A stretch of DNA of 64,000 nt from assembly GCF_036588685.1 (NCBI RefSeq), contig NC_086377.1, positions 68,144,283-68,208,282 on the forward strand, given 5' to 3'. The notes beneath the pieces are model-generated. The model saw only the letters and a list, made by a program, of their open reading frames with translations. It had not been told where the DNA came from and did not search any database. Positions 45,401-60,400 of the stretch are shown here, piece after piece. Position 1 is the first letter of the stretch. Every line of letters starts with the position of its first letter. Position numbers and translations under genes: made by a program. Source of the stretch: Mytilus trossulus. Lineage: Eukaryota > Mollusca > Bivalvia > Mytilida > Mytilidae.

Positions 45401-48400
45401 TAAGCAGTAAAATTGATATCGTTAATATAACAACGGTTTTCTGTCAAAAACAGGGTAATGCTTATGCTAGGATTTTCTTTTTCTTAATCAATCAACTGTA
45501 TTTAAGTGTTGTCTCAAAGTTAATAGCATCCGGATATATACATGTATGTGTAGAATACCCAACATAACTTTCTTATTACGACACATCTGATCTAATTGGT
45601 TTTGATTTCAACTTACAATTCAACCCCGTCAGTATAAATCCAGAATATGTTGGGAATGTTATTACTCCAGTGCAGTGTGTAACTGTATGTACCACCAAGT
45701 ATCGCCATAAACTGAGCTGTTTGGTCATCAGCAAGTGTTTCAGGGGAATTAGGCTCGTCGTCTCTGACCATGATGGCGTTAGTTTGTCCACGGTCAAGCG
45801 AACCATTGTCTATGTTAACATCCAGCTAATAACAGAGAATTCATATTATTTTAACGTATCAATAAATATCTGCTACAAAACATTTTTTATGTTCTAGTAT
45901 TGCATTTCTTAATCAAAATAGCATTAAAAACATTTTGATGATCAGCTGCAGTATGATACGTCGCCATGCATTGTAAAGGTCGAACGCGACAAGCGTCCGA
46001 ACATATTTGACATTGAATCTTAACACGAGAACGAATAACCAATTTCTTTATATTCGCATGTATCTTCATTCGGATAATGATTGAAAGTTAGTGTTAAATA
46101 GTTTAATTAGCAATAATATGAAGAGTAGGTCGTTTATTATATGAGGTACTGTTGATGGTTTATCCAAACTACCCGCACAAACTGCAAACAAATTAGCAGC
46201 ATCGGCTGCACACAATGACAAATGTCAGACTCCGACAACAAGCAATGAAAAATGTCAGATACCATGGCCACACACAAGTGATGGCGAATGTCAGACACAA
46301 ATTCCTTTAAGATAAGGTAAATAAAAAATGTGTATGCAGTAATAACTTAAGTGAACTTGTTTTGCAATGTATGTGTTAATAATGAATATCTCTGAATGAT
46401 TTAAGGAGTTTTACCTTTGCGTATTTGTGCGGGCACATGGCCATTTTCCAGGTACTACGATATTGACACGATGCTGTTGTGTAAAAACGCCCTGGCTTTA
46501 CAATTTGTTGATTTGGTGTTAAGTTTGTAACAGAACCATCTTGATCTCTACATGTTGCACTTTTATCGCCGTCCAACTTGTTAAATCCATGCACAGTTTC
46601 ATCGCCATCATAAACACGATTTCCGCCTGTTGGCTAAAAAATATATAAAAAGAAGAACTCAACTATTGATTCTCTCTTAAATACAGCGTATTACAAATTG
46701 TCTGTGTTCATTTTTTTGTTCACATCGACACATGACTACAAATTAAGTTGACCATCTGTATGTAGTAACATAAAATTTCCTTGTAGCTCTCTGGAAAAAA
46801 AAACCCAACCAATTCCATCTAAAACAACAAAAAGGTCCATTCTACAACATACTATTATGTATAATAGTAAAAGAATACGGCAATGAAGGATGTTTCAAAA
46901 CAAAAAGATTTTTATATAACAGTTATAAATTGATAGCATATATATATATATATATATATATCGGAACTTAACAAAGAAAAAGAAAAAAATGAAATGTTCG
47001 TGTCTTTGATGTGGAGATATAATCCATTGAAAATTCGGTAAGAATTGATTCTTTCTGGGTTTGTTTTAATACAAATAATCTTTTTTCTTTTAAAAACTAT
47101 GATTTTTTTTTTTAAAGAAAAATGTAATAAAATTATGCGAGAAAAGTAGGGGGCGAGCCGGCAGAATTTGTTAAAGGCAACACATGGATAAAACCATAGG
47201 ATTCGGAAAAGACAAAAACAAGAGCTATCCTAAAAGACAAATGTGACGACTTTATGTTGTGCGAGGTATTGACTCCGACAGTAAACCGTGGAAAATACGG
47301 CACACGTCATCCAATCAAAAGTGTCATTATATATATTGCCTTAGAAATGTCCTTTCGCTGTATAAATCAGAGTAAGTCAACAGATTGATCGCACATATTT
47401 CATTTAAATTGAAAAGTACGAAACCAATAATGTCCGGTATATATTTCATGTCCGGTATATATTTCAATTCACGTCTTTCAAATAATTCAAAATTTGTTGA
47501 CAATGTTGAACGCATGTATCACATCGACCTAGAGATAAAGGATACACTAGATACAGAAAAGTCGGCATCATGTCTTGACTTATATCTAGAAATTGACAAT
47601 AAGGGTCTGTTGAAAACAAAACTTTACGACAAAAGAGATATTTCAACTTCAAATTGTGAAATTTCTATTTCTAAGTAGCAACATTCCAGGAGCACCTGCA
47701 TACGGGGTATATATCTCCCTATAAATACGATATTCCCGTGCTTGCGTTTCCTTCCATGATTGTCTTCGTAGAGGGTTGCTATTAAACTAAGAGTTCCAGA
47801 TGGTAAAATTGAATTCATTCCTTCGTAAATTTTACGGATCAGTCACGAGTTAGTTGAACGTTATGGAATAACCGTTTCACAAATGATATCGGATATGTTC
47901 CTTACGTCGTAACTACAATCCCGTTCCCTTTCATGGATGTGACCTACCGAATTAGACTATTTACCGAATTTGTTATAACATGAGCAACACGACGGGTGCC
48001 ACATGTGGAGCAGGATCTGTTTACCCTTCCGCAGCACATGATATCACCCCTAGTTTTTGGTAGGGTTTGTGTTGCTTATTTCTATGTTGTGGCATGTGTA
48101 CTTCTATTTGTCTGTTTGTCTTTTCTATTTCCAGCCATGGAGCTGTCAGTTTAATTTCGATTTATGAGTTTGACTCTTCTTCTGGTATCTTTCGTCCCCC
48201 TTTTTCAATTAACGGTGACGGTCAGTTGACATCTATACTTTACTGATAACAAAAATTGACTTTCAATTCACCCATTCGGTTTTTTTTCCATTGTGATAAA
48301 GCAACATTCCAGCAACATATATCAATACAATACATATCATCAGAATAGAAATGAAATAATCAAGTGATCATTTTAGTGCTGATAGAGACCTGTAATAATA

Positions 48401-51400
48401 TAAAATCTTAGTATTATAAAACAAAAAAAACAAAAAAAACATTGTTAAATTTGTAATTTGTCAAAAACTTACATCAACAAATCCATACTTTATATCCATA
48501 ACATGACTAACGGAGGAACTTGAAAACCGATTGTTTCTTAAGAATGACAAAGCTCCGCTGGTGTAGTTCGTCGTAGGAGTGAACTTATCAAACCAGATGC
48601 TCTCAGCATATACTGGTCCGTCATAGAATATAAACCCTTGGATAGGATACTTACTGAATTAGAAATGGAAATACTTATTTAATTTAATTTGTTAATTGTT
48701 TGTGATACCTTAAAAGCGAATATATGATTTTAGCCATTGTTATAATTCATTTTTATAATGTACCCAAACTCCTGTCCTACTACTGGTTGTGAGGAACTGC
48801 GTAGCTTTCTGGAACAACGTACATGTCTAAGTACAAAAGTTTAAGTAGGGTGTTATTTTCATGATAAGTTTTTTTTGTCTCTTTTTCTTTGGTTTTGTAT
48901 GATGAATCCTCAATGCTCTTCAAATTCGTTTCACCCTTTTAAATTGTTTTTGTTCAATCTTCTTCACTGGTGAGTCTTCTATAGGTATCTTGCGTAAATT
49001 GTTTATCGCTATTATCTTTATGGCTATATAGGACATTGTGATGTCAGTCTTTCTCTGACGTTTGGGTTTTTATTGCCTCGTCTTATTGGTTAACTTTTTG
49101 GAACAAAAAAAGAGAATAAAGCTTGTGCAGGTGACATTGAGTAACAACACAAAACGTTATGTTTACATACATTTAGGTCAAGTTATTCTTATATCAAAAA
49201 GAAAATACGAAAATGTAATGTGTTTCACTAGTATAAATATCTAATTTGTGGATACCAAATGAGTATGGTACAATGAACGCTAAGTTGCTTTGAATTCTGA
49301 CAACTTGTTTACTCTTAGAATGAGTACAAACATTGGATTTACCAATATTTTGTTTCAAACTTATATGTTATCCATATGAATCTTACTTTGACGTCACAGA
49401 GGGTAATGTTATAGATACAAAGGGTGCTAGATCTCACAAACATGTTTAACCCCGCCGCATTTTTGCGCCTGTCCCAAGTCAGGAGCCATTGGCCTTTGTT
49501 AGTCTTGTATTATTTTAATTTTAGTTTTTTGTGTACAATTTGGAAATTGGTATGGCGTTCATTATCACTGAACTAGTATATATTCGTTTAGGGGCCAGCT
49601 GAAGGACGCCTCCGGGTGCGGGAATTTCTCGCTACATAGAAGACCTGTTGGTGACCTTCTGCTATTGTTTTTTTTATTTGGTTGGGTTGTTGTCTCTTTG
49701 ACACATTCCCCATTTCCATTCTCAATTTTATTGTGATCTAATACAAAATAAACCGGGTCAGTAGATTCCATATGGGACGAGAGCGACAAAGCTAATATTC
49801 CTCGTTCATAAGAGATTAGATAAGATACTTATTGTTTTACGTCTTCAGGTCAAGTCAGGAATATGACAGTTGTTATCCATTCGTTTGATGTGTTTGGACT
49901 TTTGATTTTGCCTTTTGATTTTTGATTTTCCTTTTTGAATTTTCCTCGGAGTTCAGTATTTTTGTGTTTTTACTTTTTGTTAACTACTGTTGCATATTAT
50001 TCCGCTTCTTATTGATGATTTAATTTATTTGTCTGACTTCATTATGGGGACCGTGACTGACTATATCTTGAAGTTGTATAATATCTTCTGACTATACCTT
50101 GAAGTTGTATAATATCTTCTGACTATACCTTGAAGTTGTATAATATCTTCTGACTATACCTTGAAGTTTTATAATATCTTCTGACTATACCTTGAAGTTG
50201 TATAATATCTTCTGACTATACCTTGAAGTTGTATAATATCTACTGACAATGGAATTTGTCTTAAACGTCCTATAACGAATAGCTTATATTTCAAACGACT
50301 TTTTTTAAATAAAATTAACGGTACCAATTTTCTTGCACCAGCAATACATGTCTCTTCAGTGATGCTCGTGTCTAAAATATTTGAAATCCAAAGCTTATAT
50401 AAAAGATGACTTATTTAAATTAGTATGTTGAACAATGAGATTTGTCACGATTAAGATACTTACTCATCCCAGGGTATGACCAGAGATCTAGGATATCCCA
50501 ACAATCGGTTTAATGTACTACTCCACACTTCCGTTGGTTCACCTATATTATCGGTTTCTCCCATAAACACACTTTTCTCAATAAACTGCTCCTGATCGGA
50601 CGATCTAAAAAATATGCAGCCAGATATAACACAATCAATATAATTTAAATTCCAATTTCAAATATATGTTGCATGTCTAGAATTTTACGATCGCCATCAT
50701 GAGCTGATTGACCATTATGACAAAAGTGTGTCAGAAATCTTATCTGATATTCTTCCTCAGTCATAATAACCTTCCATCATTACCAAACTGAACAAAGAAA
50801 TAACACGATGGGTGCCGGATACGGTACAGGAAATGCTTACCCTTCCTAAGCACCTGCTTTCACTCCCGGGTTTTAGTTGAGTTCGTGTTGCTTCTTATTT
50901 ATTATTTGTATCTGTTGATGTAAATGTCTTTTGGTTCTATGAGTCTTTGTTTACTTTACTGTTTGCTTTCGATTGTTATTGTCTTTCATTAGCAGCATAG
51001 ATCAATTGCTCTTTATATTTTTACTGTGGTTGTTATACGCATTGCAATAAAAAAAAATAACACTGTCAAAAAAAGAAAAAAAAATATTTTGAATGGATAT
51101 CAACACCAAAATTACCTTGCAAATGTCAGACCTTTTCCACTGTCCGCCGATCTACAAAATTTAATTTATTAGCATTAAAAGTCCCAATTTAATTTACCCA
51201 GATTTGCATTTTTTTTTAAATAAACATAATTTATGTGGCTAGTCGCTCACATGATTTCACAATATTATGTTAATTAGTCCACAATGCCCATGTGTTTATC
51301 TGCTATCCAACTCAAGTTAGAAATATTTTCCATAAGACATTTGTTGGATACATTTGGTTTGGTTGCCGTCTTATTAACACGTTAATACATGTCTCCTTTT

Positions 51401-54400
51401 TTATATAGTAAACTGTCTATTTGGTTAATGTTTGTTCGTTTGTATATTTGTTTGATTTTATAGTGAATAAACTCATCATAGATACCAGGATTGAAATTTA
51501 ATATTTACACCTCTACGAAAGACTCATCACTGACGCTCCATTCAAAGAATGTTAAAAAGGCCAAATAAAGTTCGAAGTTGAAAAGCATTGAGGACCAAAA
51601 ATTCCAAGAAGTTTTGCCAAATACAGTCAAGGTAAAATCTATTCCCGAGGTAGAAAAGCCTTAGTATCTAAAAAAAGTCAAACGTTTTTTTAACAGTTAA
51701 TTTATAAATCAATGATAATTCAAGGCAACACAGAAGTGCTGACTCCTGGGATGGTGATACACTCGGGGAAATAAATCTCCAACAGCAGTGGCATCGACGA
51801 TTAAGATAATATCACAATGTTGACTTTGTACCCTTATTTTTGACAGTTTTACCTATTATGGCAGTTATTTTTGTTCACACGTCGTTGTCCATATAAAGGA
51901 ATTATATGCGACTCAGTAAAAGGTTTAGTTAGCTATAAAGTTTAATCAACTATTTTTCACCTTACAAAAATGCCTGTACCATGACATTAATATGACAGTT
52001 GTCCATTCGTTTCATGAATTCGAGTTTTTGGTTTTGCCATTTGATTAGGGACTTTCCGTTTTCAGTTCAGTATTTTTGTTATTTTACTATTTTTTCGCAA
52101 AAAGGCCAATGGTTAATAGTTGTTCCGTATTATTGTAAATAACTTACGAATACCATCGGACAAAGATCAGCCCTCCTCTTATCCAAGTGTTTTCTCGGTT
52201 TTTCCAACCTTTTATAAAAATCAACACTATTGTTTAAGCAAGTAATATACAGGTTATCAAAGAACATTATTAGCTGATATCATCAAAGATATACATTAAG
52301 ATTACTTGTTTAGACACATGTATGTTTGTTTGTCGGAAATGTATGTTTATACCCATGTATGTTTGTTTGTCGGAAATGTATGTTTATACACTTTTGGCTG
52401 ATGGATCCAAATTATTGTCAGATTAACCAGTTATGTCCGTTAGGGTTGCTCATCAACTTTTGTCATAATGACAAAAGTTGATGAGCAACCCTAACGGACA
52501 TAACTGGTGAATCTGACAATAATTTGATGACATTATAACGGAACTATTCACAACTGTCATTCAAAGAGAGGTTTACCTATTTAGAAAACCAGATTAAACC
52601 AGTAGTATCCTTCAGAATGTAAGAAGCCAGGAAAATGAATCAATCCATAATAAGCAGTAGTGAAAAACATAAAAGCGAACCCAAGTACTCAACATTCAAT
52701 AACAATCTAAAAAACAAATGTTTAGCTTGCACATAAACCCAATTGTTATTTGAAAAACTATCAAAACATGTATCTTAGAAGTTATATAAACTAAAGAGAT
52801 GTTTGAAATACTTTATTTGATGAGAGCACAACTAAATGGCCCAGAACACAACAGAAACACATTCAGTCTCCAATAATATGCTTATATCTGCACAACATTT
52901 AAAGAAAAATTCGACCTGAGTATAGAAAATATAAGAATGCATCTAAAACTGACTACCAAAGATTGATTTAGTGATAAAACAACATTAAGGGCTATCAAAA
53001 TATACATACAAGGATAGCTTATTACTTGGTTAAAGGCACAAACATATGTTACACACTTGTATGGTTTTGGACTTTATCAAGAAAAAGATATCAACACTTT
53101 ACTTGTCTACAACCTTTCCTTTTTTTGACTTTTTAAATATATGTTCATGTAATACTGGTACTTGTTTAAAACTGAAATGAATCAGGTATTGATTCCGAAT
53201 CAATCTTTTACTTACAGGTTTGATAGTCAATGTATACTGGGTCATCCTCGGCTAAAGGATTTTTTGGATCGAGTGGCATGGTCCTGGGATAATATCCATT
53301 CGTTCCCTCTACTTTCAGTTCATTGCCAATTTTCTTGATTCGATTATCGATAAATAAGCCCTAAAATGAAGAATACATACAAGAAGTAGACACTTTACTC
53401 GAGCAGTCTCAATATCTAACGACATTCTGATTAAAAAACTCTTTTTTTCAGTTATTTTACTACATATAATCTGTCAAAAACAGACCTATCTCAAGATTTT
53501 GTCAGGTGCTGATATTCTGGGGTCCAGTCAAAGAAGACCAGTTCACAGGTCTGATATGGTCTGGTGCATACCTGACCACATGTCTACCAGACCACATGTA
53601 TGGTCCTTGGCAGACGTGTCAAAAAGTATGTAGCAGTCTTCAAAATCACCATCGATTTCACATTAACAGGTTACGCATGTATGAACGCATAGCATTTTAA
53701 ACTTATAAATTAAACGGCCAGACTTGTAGTCAGTTATCAAAGGTACCAGGATTATAATTTAGTTCGCCAGACGAGCGATTCGTCTGCATAAGACTCATCA
53801 GTGACGGTCAAATCAAAATATTTATAAAGCCAAACAAATACCAAGTTGAAGAGCTTTGAGGATCCAAAATTCTAAAACGTTGTGCCAAAAACGGCTAAAG
53901 GTTAAGGTAATCTATGCCTGGAATAAGAAAATCCTTAGTTTTTCGAAATTTCAAAGTTTTGTAAACAGGAAATTTATGCAAATTACCACATTATTGATAT
54001 TCAAGTCAACACAGAAGTGTTGACTACTGGGCTGGTGATACCCTCGGGGACGAAACGTCCACCAGCAGTGGCATCGAATAATGTTAATAGTTATCAAAGG
54101 TACCAGGATTATAATTTAGTACGCCAGACGTGCGTTTCGTCTTCATAAGACTCATCAGTGACGCTCAAATCAAAATATTTATAAAGCAAAAAATACAAAG
54201 TTGAAGAGCATTTATGATCCAAAATTATTCTCCAGACAAAAATACCATAATTTGTTTTAGAACATTTACTTATTCACATGAAGATAAACATGTATGAAGT
54301 TCATTTTCCTTTTAAGTGTCAAATTGTTCCTTGCTGCTAGGCTATTGAGGACTATTTCTGGCAAAAATCATAAAAGAATTATTGTTGAGTGTTCTTATTA

Positions 54401-57400
54401 TTTGGTATTTTTTTGTGAAAAGAAAAAGAAAACAATTTTCAGGTTTATTTTGCTCTACGCACACATTCACTAAAGAATGGAATACTTACATGATCATTAG
54501 AATGGGCAGCATTGTTACTCATTTCGGTAATCTTTGTGTGTCTAGCCTCGTCAAACGCCATAAATCCAAGACTTTCCGAGGGACCAGTTGGTATGTCAGG
54601 AAAAATTATCCAAAAACCCATTCCCTATAAAACAAAAATACATTTTATAGTGGAATTTGTGTCATGCAGTGTATAACAGAGCTGTGTTTGTTTCAAATGT
54701 ATAAGTAAATAGTGTCAGATGGTTTCGATTAAATCTCCAATGGTAACCATGTGCAAAACAAAATAATACTGTAGGCTGGTAGAGGTTCTTGTTCCTTATT
54801 TTTATGGTCTGTAGCAGAAATAATTTTTTCAATGTTTTCATTTTGTTCTTTTTTGCCTGGTACCAGAACCCTGCAATCATAATTTTAAAAAAGTTACAAC
54901 AATTCTGTAATAAGAACTGGAGGTTTATTGAAGCTATGATATGAATACCTTTTCAATAATCTTACCTCTGATCCAGCAGCCACATTATTACGGATGATTG
55001 TTTTGGGATTTGTTATCCAATACGAGGCTGGGTTTCTACAAGCAAAACATTGGACACATTTGGAAAACAATAGAATGAGACAATTTAAATCATTATCAGG
55101 TCGAACATAAATGTGTAGTTACAAACTGGAGACGTTATTTTGTAATAGCAACCACATTTGCTGCTTTCAAATCTATCACTTCACTTCATAAATATATATC
55201 AACATTTATTTGCAGAGCACAACTAATAAACACAGTTTATCTATACTATTAAACGAGAAGACCTCATTTTTGGTGTCGCTTCTCTTCTTTCCACAATAAA
55301 TTAATCAACACGCCTCTGTGTCCTATAGGTACAGTGCATAGTGGCATTTGTCATCCATTCATATGATTATTCAGATTGAGTTATTTTTGGAGAAAAACGA
55401 GAAAAAAGGCATCCGGATATTGTTCCGTCATTGGACGAAATTATAAGTAAGATTAAACTTCCGGTTTGAGTTTTTCCGAATACTTTGAACATACATATAC
55501 AAAGAATAAAGTGTATTTTCAAAATTCTATCTGCTATCATTTTCTTTTAAGTTAACTATCCACGGCAGTCACAGAGTTTATTAAATAGAGAGGGTCTGTA
55601 TACTTTTCTGTATACTTTGAACATACATATACACAGAATAAAGTGTATTTTCAAAATTCTATCTGCTATCATTTTCAAGTTAACTATCCACGGCATTCAC
55701 AGAGTTTATTAAATAGAGGGGGTCTGTATACGTTATCAATGACCACTATGGATCGATTTGTAAACTTCGAATATACAAAGAATAAAGTGTATTTTCAAAA
55801 TTCTATCTGCTATCATTTTCAAGTTAACTATCCACGGCAGTCACATAGTTTATTAAATAGAGAGGGTCTGTATACTTTTCTGTATACTTTGAACATACAT
55901 ATATACAAAGAATAAAGTGTATTTTCAAAATTCTATCTGCTATCATTTTCAAGTTAACTATCCATGACATTCACAGAGTTTATTAAATAGAGAGGGTATG
56001 TATACTTTATCAATGACCACTATGGATCGATTAGTAAACTTCGAATTGAAAGTAAATACACTATATTTCTATAGTAATGAATGTTCATAATATACAGATA
56101 TTGATTACAAAAAAAAAAGAAGATGTGGTATGATTGCCATGTTGAGACAACTCTCCACAAGAGACCAATATGACACAGATATTAACAAGTATAGGCTACC
56201 GTACGACCTTCAAAAACGAGCAAAGCCCATACCGCATACTCAGTTTTAAAAGGCCCCGAACTGACAATGTAAAACAATTCAAACCAGAAAACAAGCGGCC
56301 TTATTTATGTACAAAAAAATGAACGAAAAACAAATATGTAACACATAAACAAACAACAAACACTGAATTACAGGCTCCTTACTTGAATGTTCATAACATG
56401 CTAAATGTATGTTCATATTGAAATTGATAGAGAACCAAAAAATGGGAATATTGGAAATAAAGGAGGAGGGATAAAAAAAAAAAAAAAGCATTTTCCTGTC
56501 CCCAATAACCTATGACTTATGATACTTTTGCTGAAATTTTCCAGTCATTCAATATTTTACAAAATTCTTCCAACAACACTTTACATACTTCAAACTACGC
56601 TCTGAATTCCCGCGATTTCGCGGGTGTGTTCTAGTGTGTATGAATAGAAATAAAAGTTTTGTTTTTACCACTGAATTTACCTTTTAAAAGTCTTTGTATA
56701 TCGCCTAACAAGTGTAATGTGGTGCAAATAATATAAAATACTTTGGTTTTAATCTGTGAAAAACTCGAATTTGATGATTTGATAGATGTTTTATCGATAA
56801 GAATTTCACTTGAATAATTTGTTAAATATTCGTTGTCTGGAATTATATTAATTAAATTTATTCCTGTGCCTTCATGGTTCTATAAGCTTTCCATTGTTGG
56901 TATATTGATTTGTAATTTTAGCTGTGAATATCACTTATGATACATCTTTGTTTGAAATGCACATCTGCTTTATGCATTTAAAAACTGTATAAACTTCCAA
57001 TTTCTTATAAAACTTTTGATTCAGACTACAGTTTAACTTTACAAATTGCGAATCGTATGGCCGGATACATGTTCAATAACAATGTTTAACTCGTGATCAT
57101 AACCTGATCATATTATGTTAAAAGCCAACAACTTACCCATCGGAATGGATAAGTTTACATTTCCGTGTTACAGCAACGAGATTCCCGTCTATAACTGTTC
57201 TTTTTTCCCCACCATCTTCTAAGAAAATTCCATGGCAAAGATGGTCATAGCAAACATTATCTTGAACCTGTGTATATTGGGAAAAAATACAGACCATACA
57301 ATAATGCTGATTTATATATGCAGCTATATAAAAGAAAATTCCATGGCAAAGATGGTCATAGCAAACATTATCTTGAACCTGTGTATATTGGAATAAAATA

Positions 57401-60400
57401 CAGACCATACAATAATGCCGATTTATATATGTAGCTATATAAAGTCATGAGCCTGTGATGTCGTGTGTTGCTGCATATTTCTTTTGCGTTTACTGCGTTG
57501 TACAAAGATAAGTCTATAATTTTTTTTTTCGTTTGAAGTGGTTTACATGTGGCCATTTAAACATATTTATTTATTTATAGTGGATTGGGAAACATTGAGG
57601 GATATGTATAGCTCATTATGAGGTAAATGTTTTTTTTGCCATTGCTGAGAGCTGTATGGTGACCTATAGATGCTTACATTTTCATCATTTGATTCCACAA
57701 ACAAAGGATAACTAAAAATTCCACAAACAAGGTTTGACGGAAAGGTAACGATACATAAACAATGATGGACGGATAACTAAAAATCAAATGCCTCCTCAAG
57801 ACGCAATTACAATTAAAGTCCATATCTAAATATAGATGTAGATAATAAGGGAAGCATTCTCTCGCATATCATGTAATTATTTGAGTTTAGTCTGTGGTTA
57901 CTTAATCACGTGGTAAACTACGTACCGTTACACCATGTGACCCGTGTACTGTAATACATCTTGCAAAGGAATGGTGAATGGAGTTTTTCCTAAGGTATGG
58001 TGGATTTGGATAGTTCTCGTCATCAGTGTCATGACACATGTGGAAATGAAGAGGATAGTTTCCTGTAAAACAGATCCGTATTTGAATCACACGAAATGCA
58101 TATAACTTGTAAACCCCGATTATAATAAAACTTCCATGCGCGTAAACATAATAAAATAAAATTGAGAATGGAAATGGAAAATGTGTCAAAGAGACAATAA
58201 CCCGACCATAGAAAAAACAACAGCAGAAGGTCATCAACAGGTCTTTAATGTAGCGAGAAATTCCCGCACCCGGTGGCGTCTTTCAGCTGGCCCCTAAACA
58301 AATATATACTAGTTCAGTGATAATAAACGCCATACTTATTTCCAAATTGTACACAAGAAACTAAAACTAAAATAATACAAGACAAACAACGGCTCCTCAC
58401 TTGGGAAAGGCGCAAAAATGCGGCGGGTTTAAACATAATAGCTCTTTTTTAAAGGATATTATGTTCGACTCAGTTGAATCATTTCAAATATCGTTAAACT
58501 ATTGGAAGGATTCAAGAATGCTCTATAAGCATTCTCCGTCAAATGCAAGCTTCAACTAATTGCTGTTCGGCTGCAAGTTGTTCACATAGATATAAGAAGA
58601 TGCGGTATGAGTGCCGGTGAGACACCTCTCCATCCAAGTCACTGTTTGGAAAAGTAAACCATTAAAAAGTTATGGTCTTCAACACGGACTCACACCGAAC
58701 AGCAAGCTATAAAGGGCTCCACAAATGACTAGTGTAAAACCATTCAAACGGGAAAACCAACGGTATAATCTATATAAAAAACTAGAAACAAGAAACACTT
58801 ATGAACCACATACTGAACGTCAGATTCCTCATTTCGTTTTAACGCATCTCATCGCTATAGATTATCTATGCCTGCAATTCCACTGCTTTACAATGTTTGA
58901 GCTCTTACCTAGACTGGTAGCTTGTCCCATGTTTTCTAACTCAACTCCTTCTACATGGACATTCTTAAAATATCGCAAAACCTACAATATAATGAGAAAA
59001 TCAAGATTTTTAACTCTTGCAAACAAAATTAACTTACATTGTAAAGTTAATATTGAAAGAAGTTGACATTTGTGAAAAAGACAGACTTAATGTCATTTTA
59101 CAAATGTGGTGTTGATCATGACGGAATCACTAACAATGACATTATAATGCAATACTCTTTGGGAATCTATGATTGTGTGTCCTTTTCACTTAAGGGCATA
59201 CGATACAGTTTTGATTCTGTATTTACAAGTTCATGAAAATTTGCATATAGGCTATTTTTTACCTGATTAAATTAAATATGTAATAGAAAATATACCTTAA
59301 TGTGCTACTTTTTGGGTAAAATGAGGTCGAAATTTGATATATTTGCTCAAAATTCAGATGTGTGGCCGTAATTTCTTTTTCGAAAGAAAGACATTACTTT
59401 TTTGTTATAAAAGATAAACACAAATTGTTTTTTGTTAAATAATCGGTAATTTCTGTATTTTATAAGTATCATTAAAAAAATATGCAATTTTTTATTCATA
59501 AATAACTCATATTTATCAAATGTTCATGAATTGAGGAAAAACGTCATTTTTTTACAGCATGTTTATCAAAATTAAAAAAAATCCTCTATTTACAGTTTTA
59601 TAAAATTTGGGTCACATAATCTCCCTGCAAAATGAAACAAAATTGCCGTTTTGAAAAATAGGGGTCCATGAACTCGTTTTCAAATTAAATCAGTTAGAAT
59701 GATAAAAATCAGTCGAAAAATGTATCTTTTCCCGATATGTCAAAGTTTGACGTCGCGAAAATAACATTGTACGTTAGCAACGTCATTACCTCCCCTGTAA
59801 CTGTATCGTATGCCCTTAAGGGCATACGATACAGTTTTGATCCTGTATTTACAAGTTCGTGAAAATTTGCATATAGGCTATTGTTTACCTGATTAAATCA
59901 AATATGTAATAAAAAATATACCTTCATGTGCTACTTTTTGAGTAAAATGAGGTCGAAATTTTGTATATTTGCTCAAAATTCAGATTTGTGGCCGTAATTT
60001 CTTTTTCGAAAGAAAGACATAACTTTTTTGTTATAAAAGATAAACACAAATTGTTTTTTGTTAAGTAATCGAATATTTCTGTATTTTCTAAGTATCCTAA
60101 ACATTATGCATTTTTTATTCAGAAATAAGTCATATTTATCAAATGTTCATGAATTGAGGAAAATACCTCATTTTTTACTGCATGTTTATCAAAATTAAAA
60201 AAAATCCTCTATTTACAGTTTTATAAACTTTGGGTCACATAATCTCCCTGCAAAATGAAACAAATTGCTGTTTTGAAAAATAGGGGTCCATGAACTCGTT
60301 TTCAAATTAAATCAGTTTGAATGATAAAAATTCAGTCGAAAAATGCATCTTTTCCCGATATGTCACAGTTTGACGTCGCGAAAATAACATTGTATGGACC

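Noticed and set aside
45274..45567. 97-residue plus-strand frame in a CEMIP-like intron
   Set aside because: AT-rich, no domain, and no codon or splice support.
58725..59066. 113-residue plus-strand frame
   Set aside because: It starts in a family-C repeat and runs antisense to the CEMIP-like exon 58909-58981.
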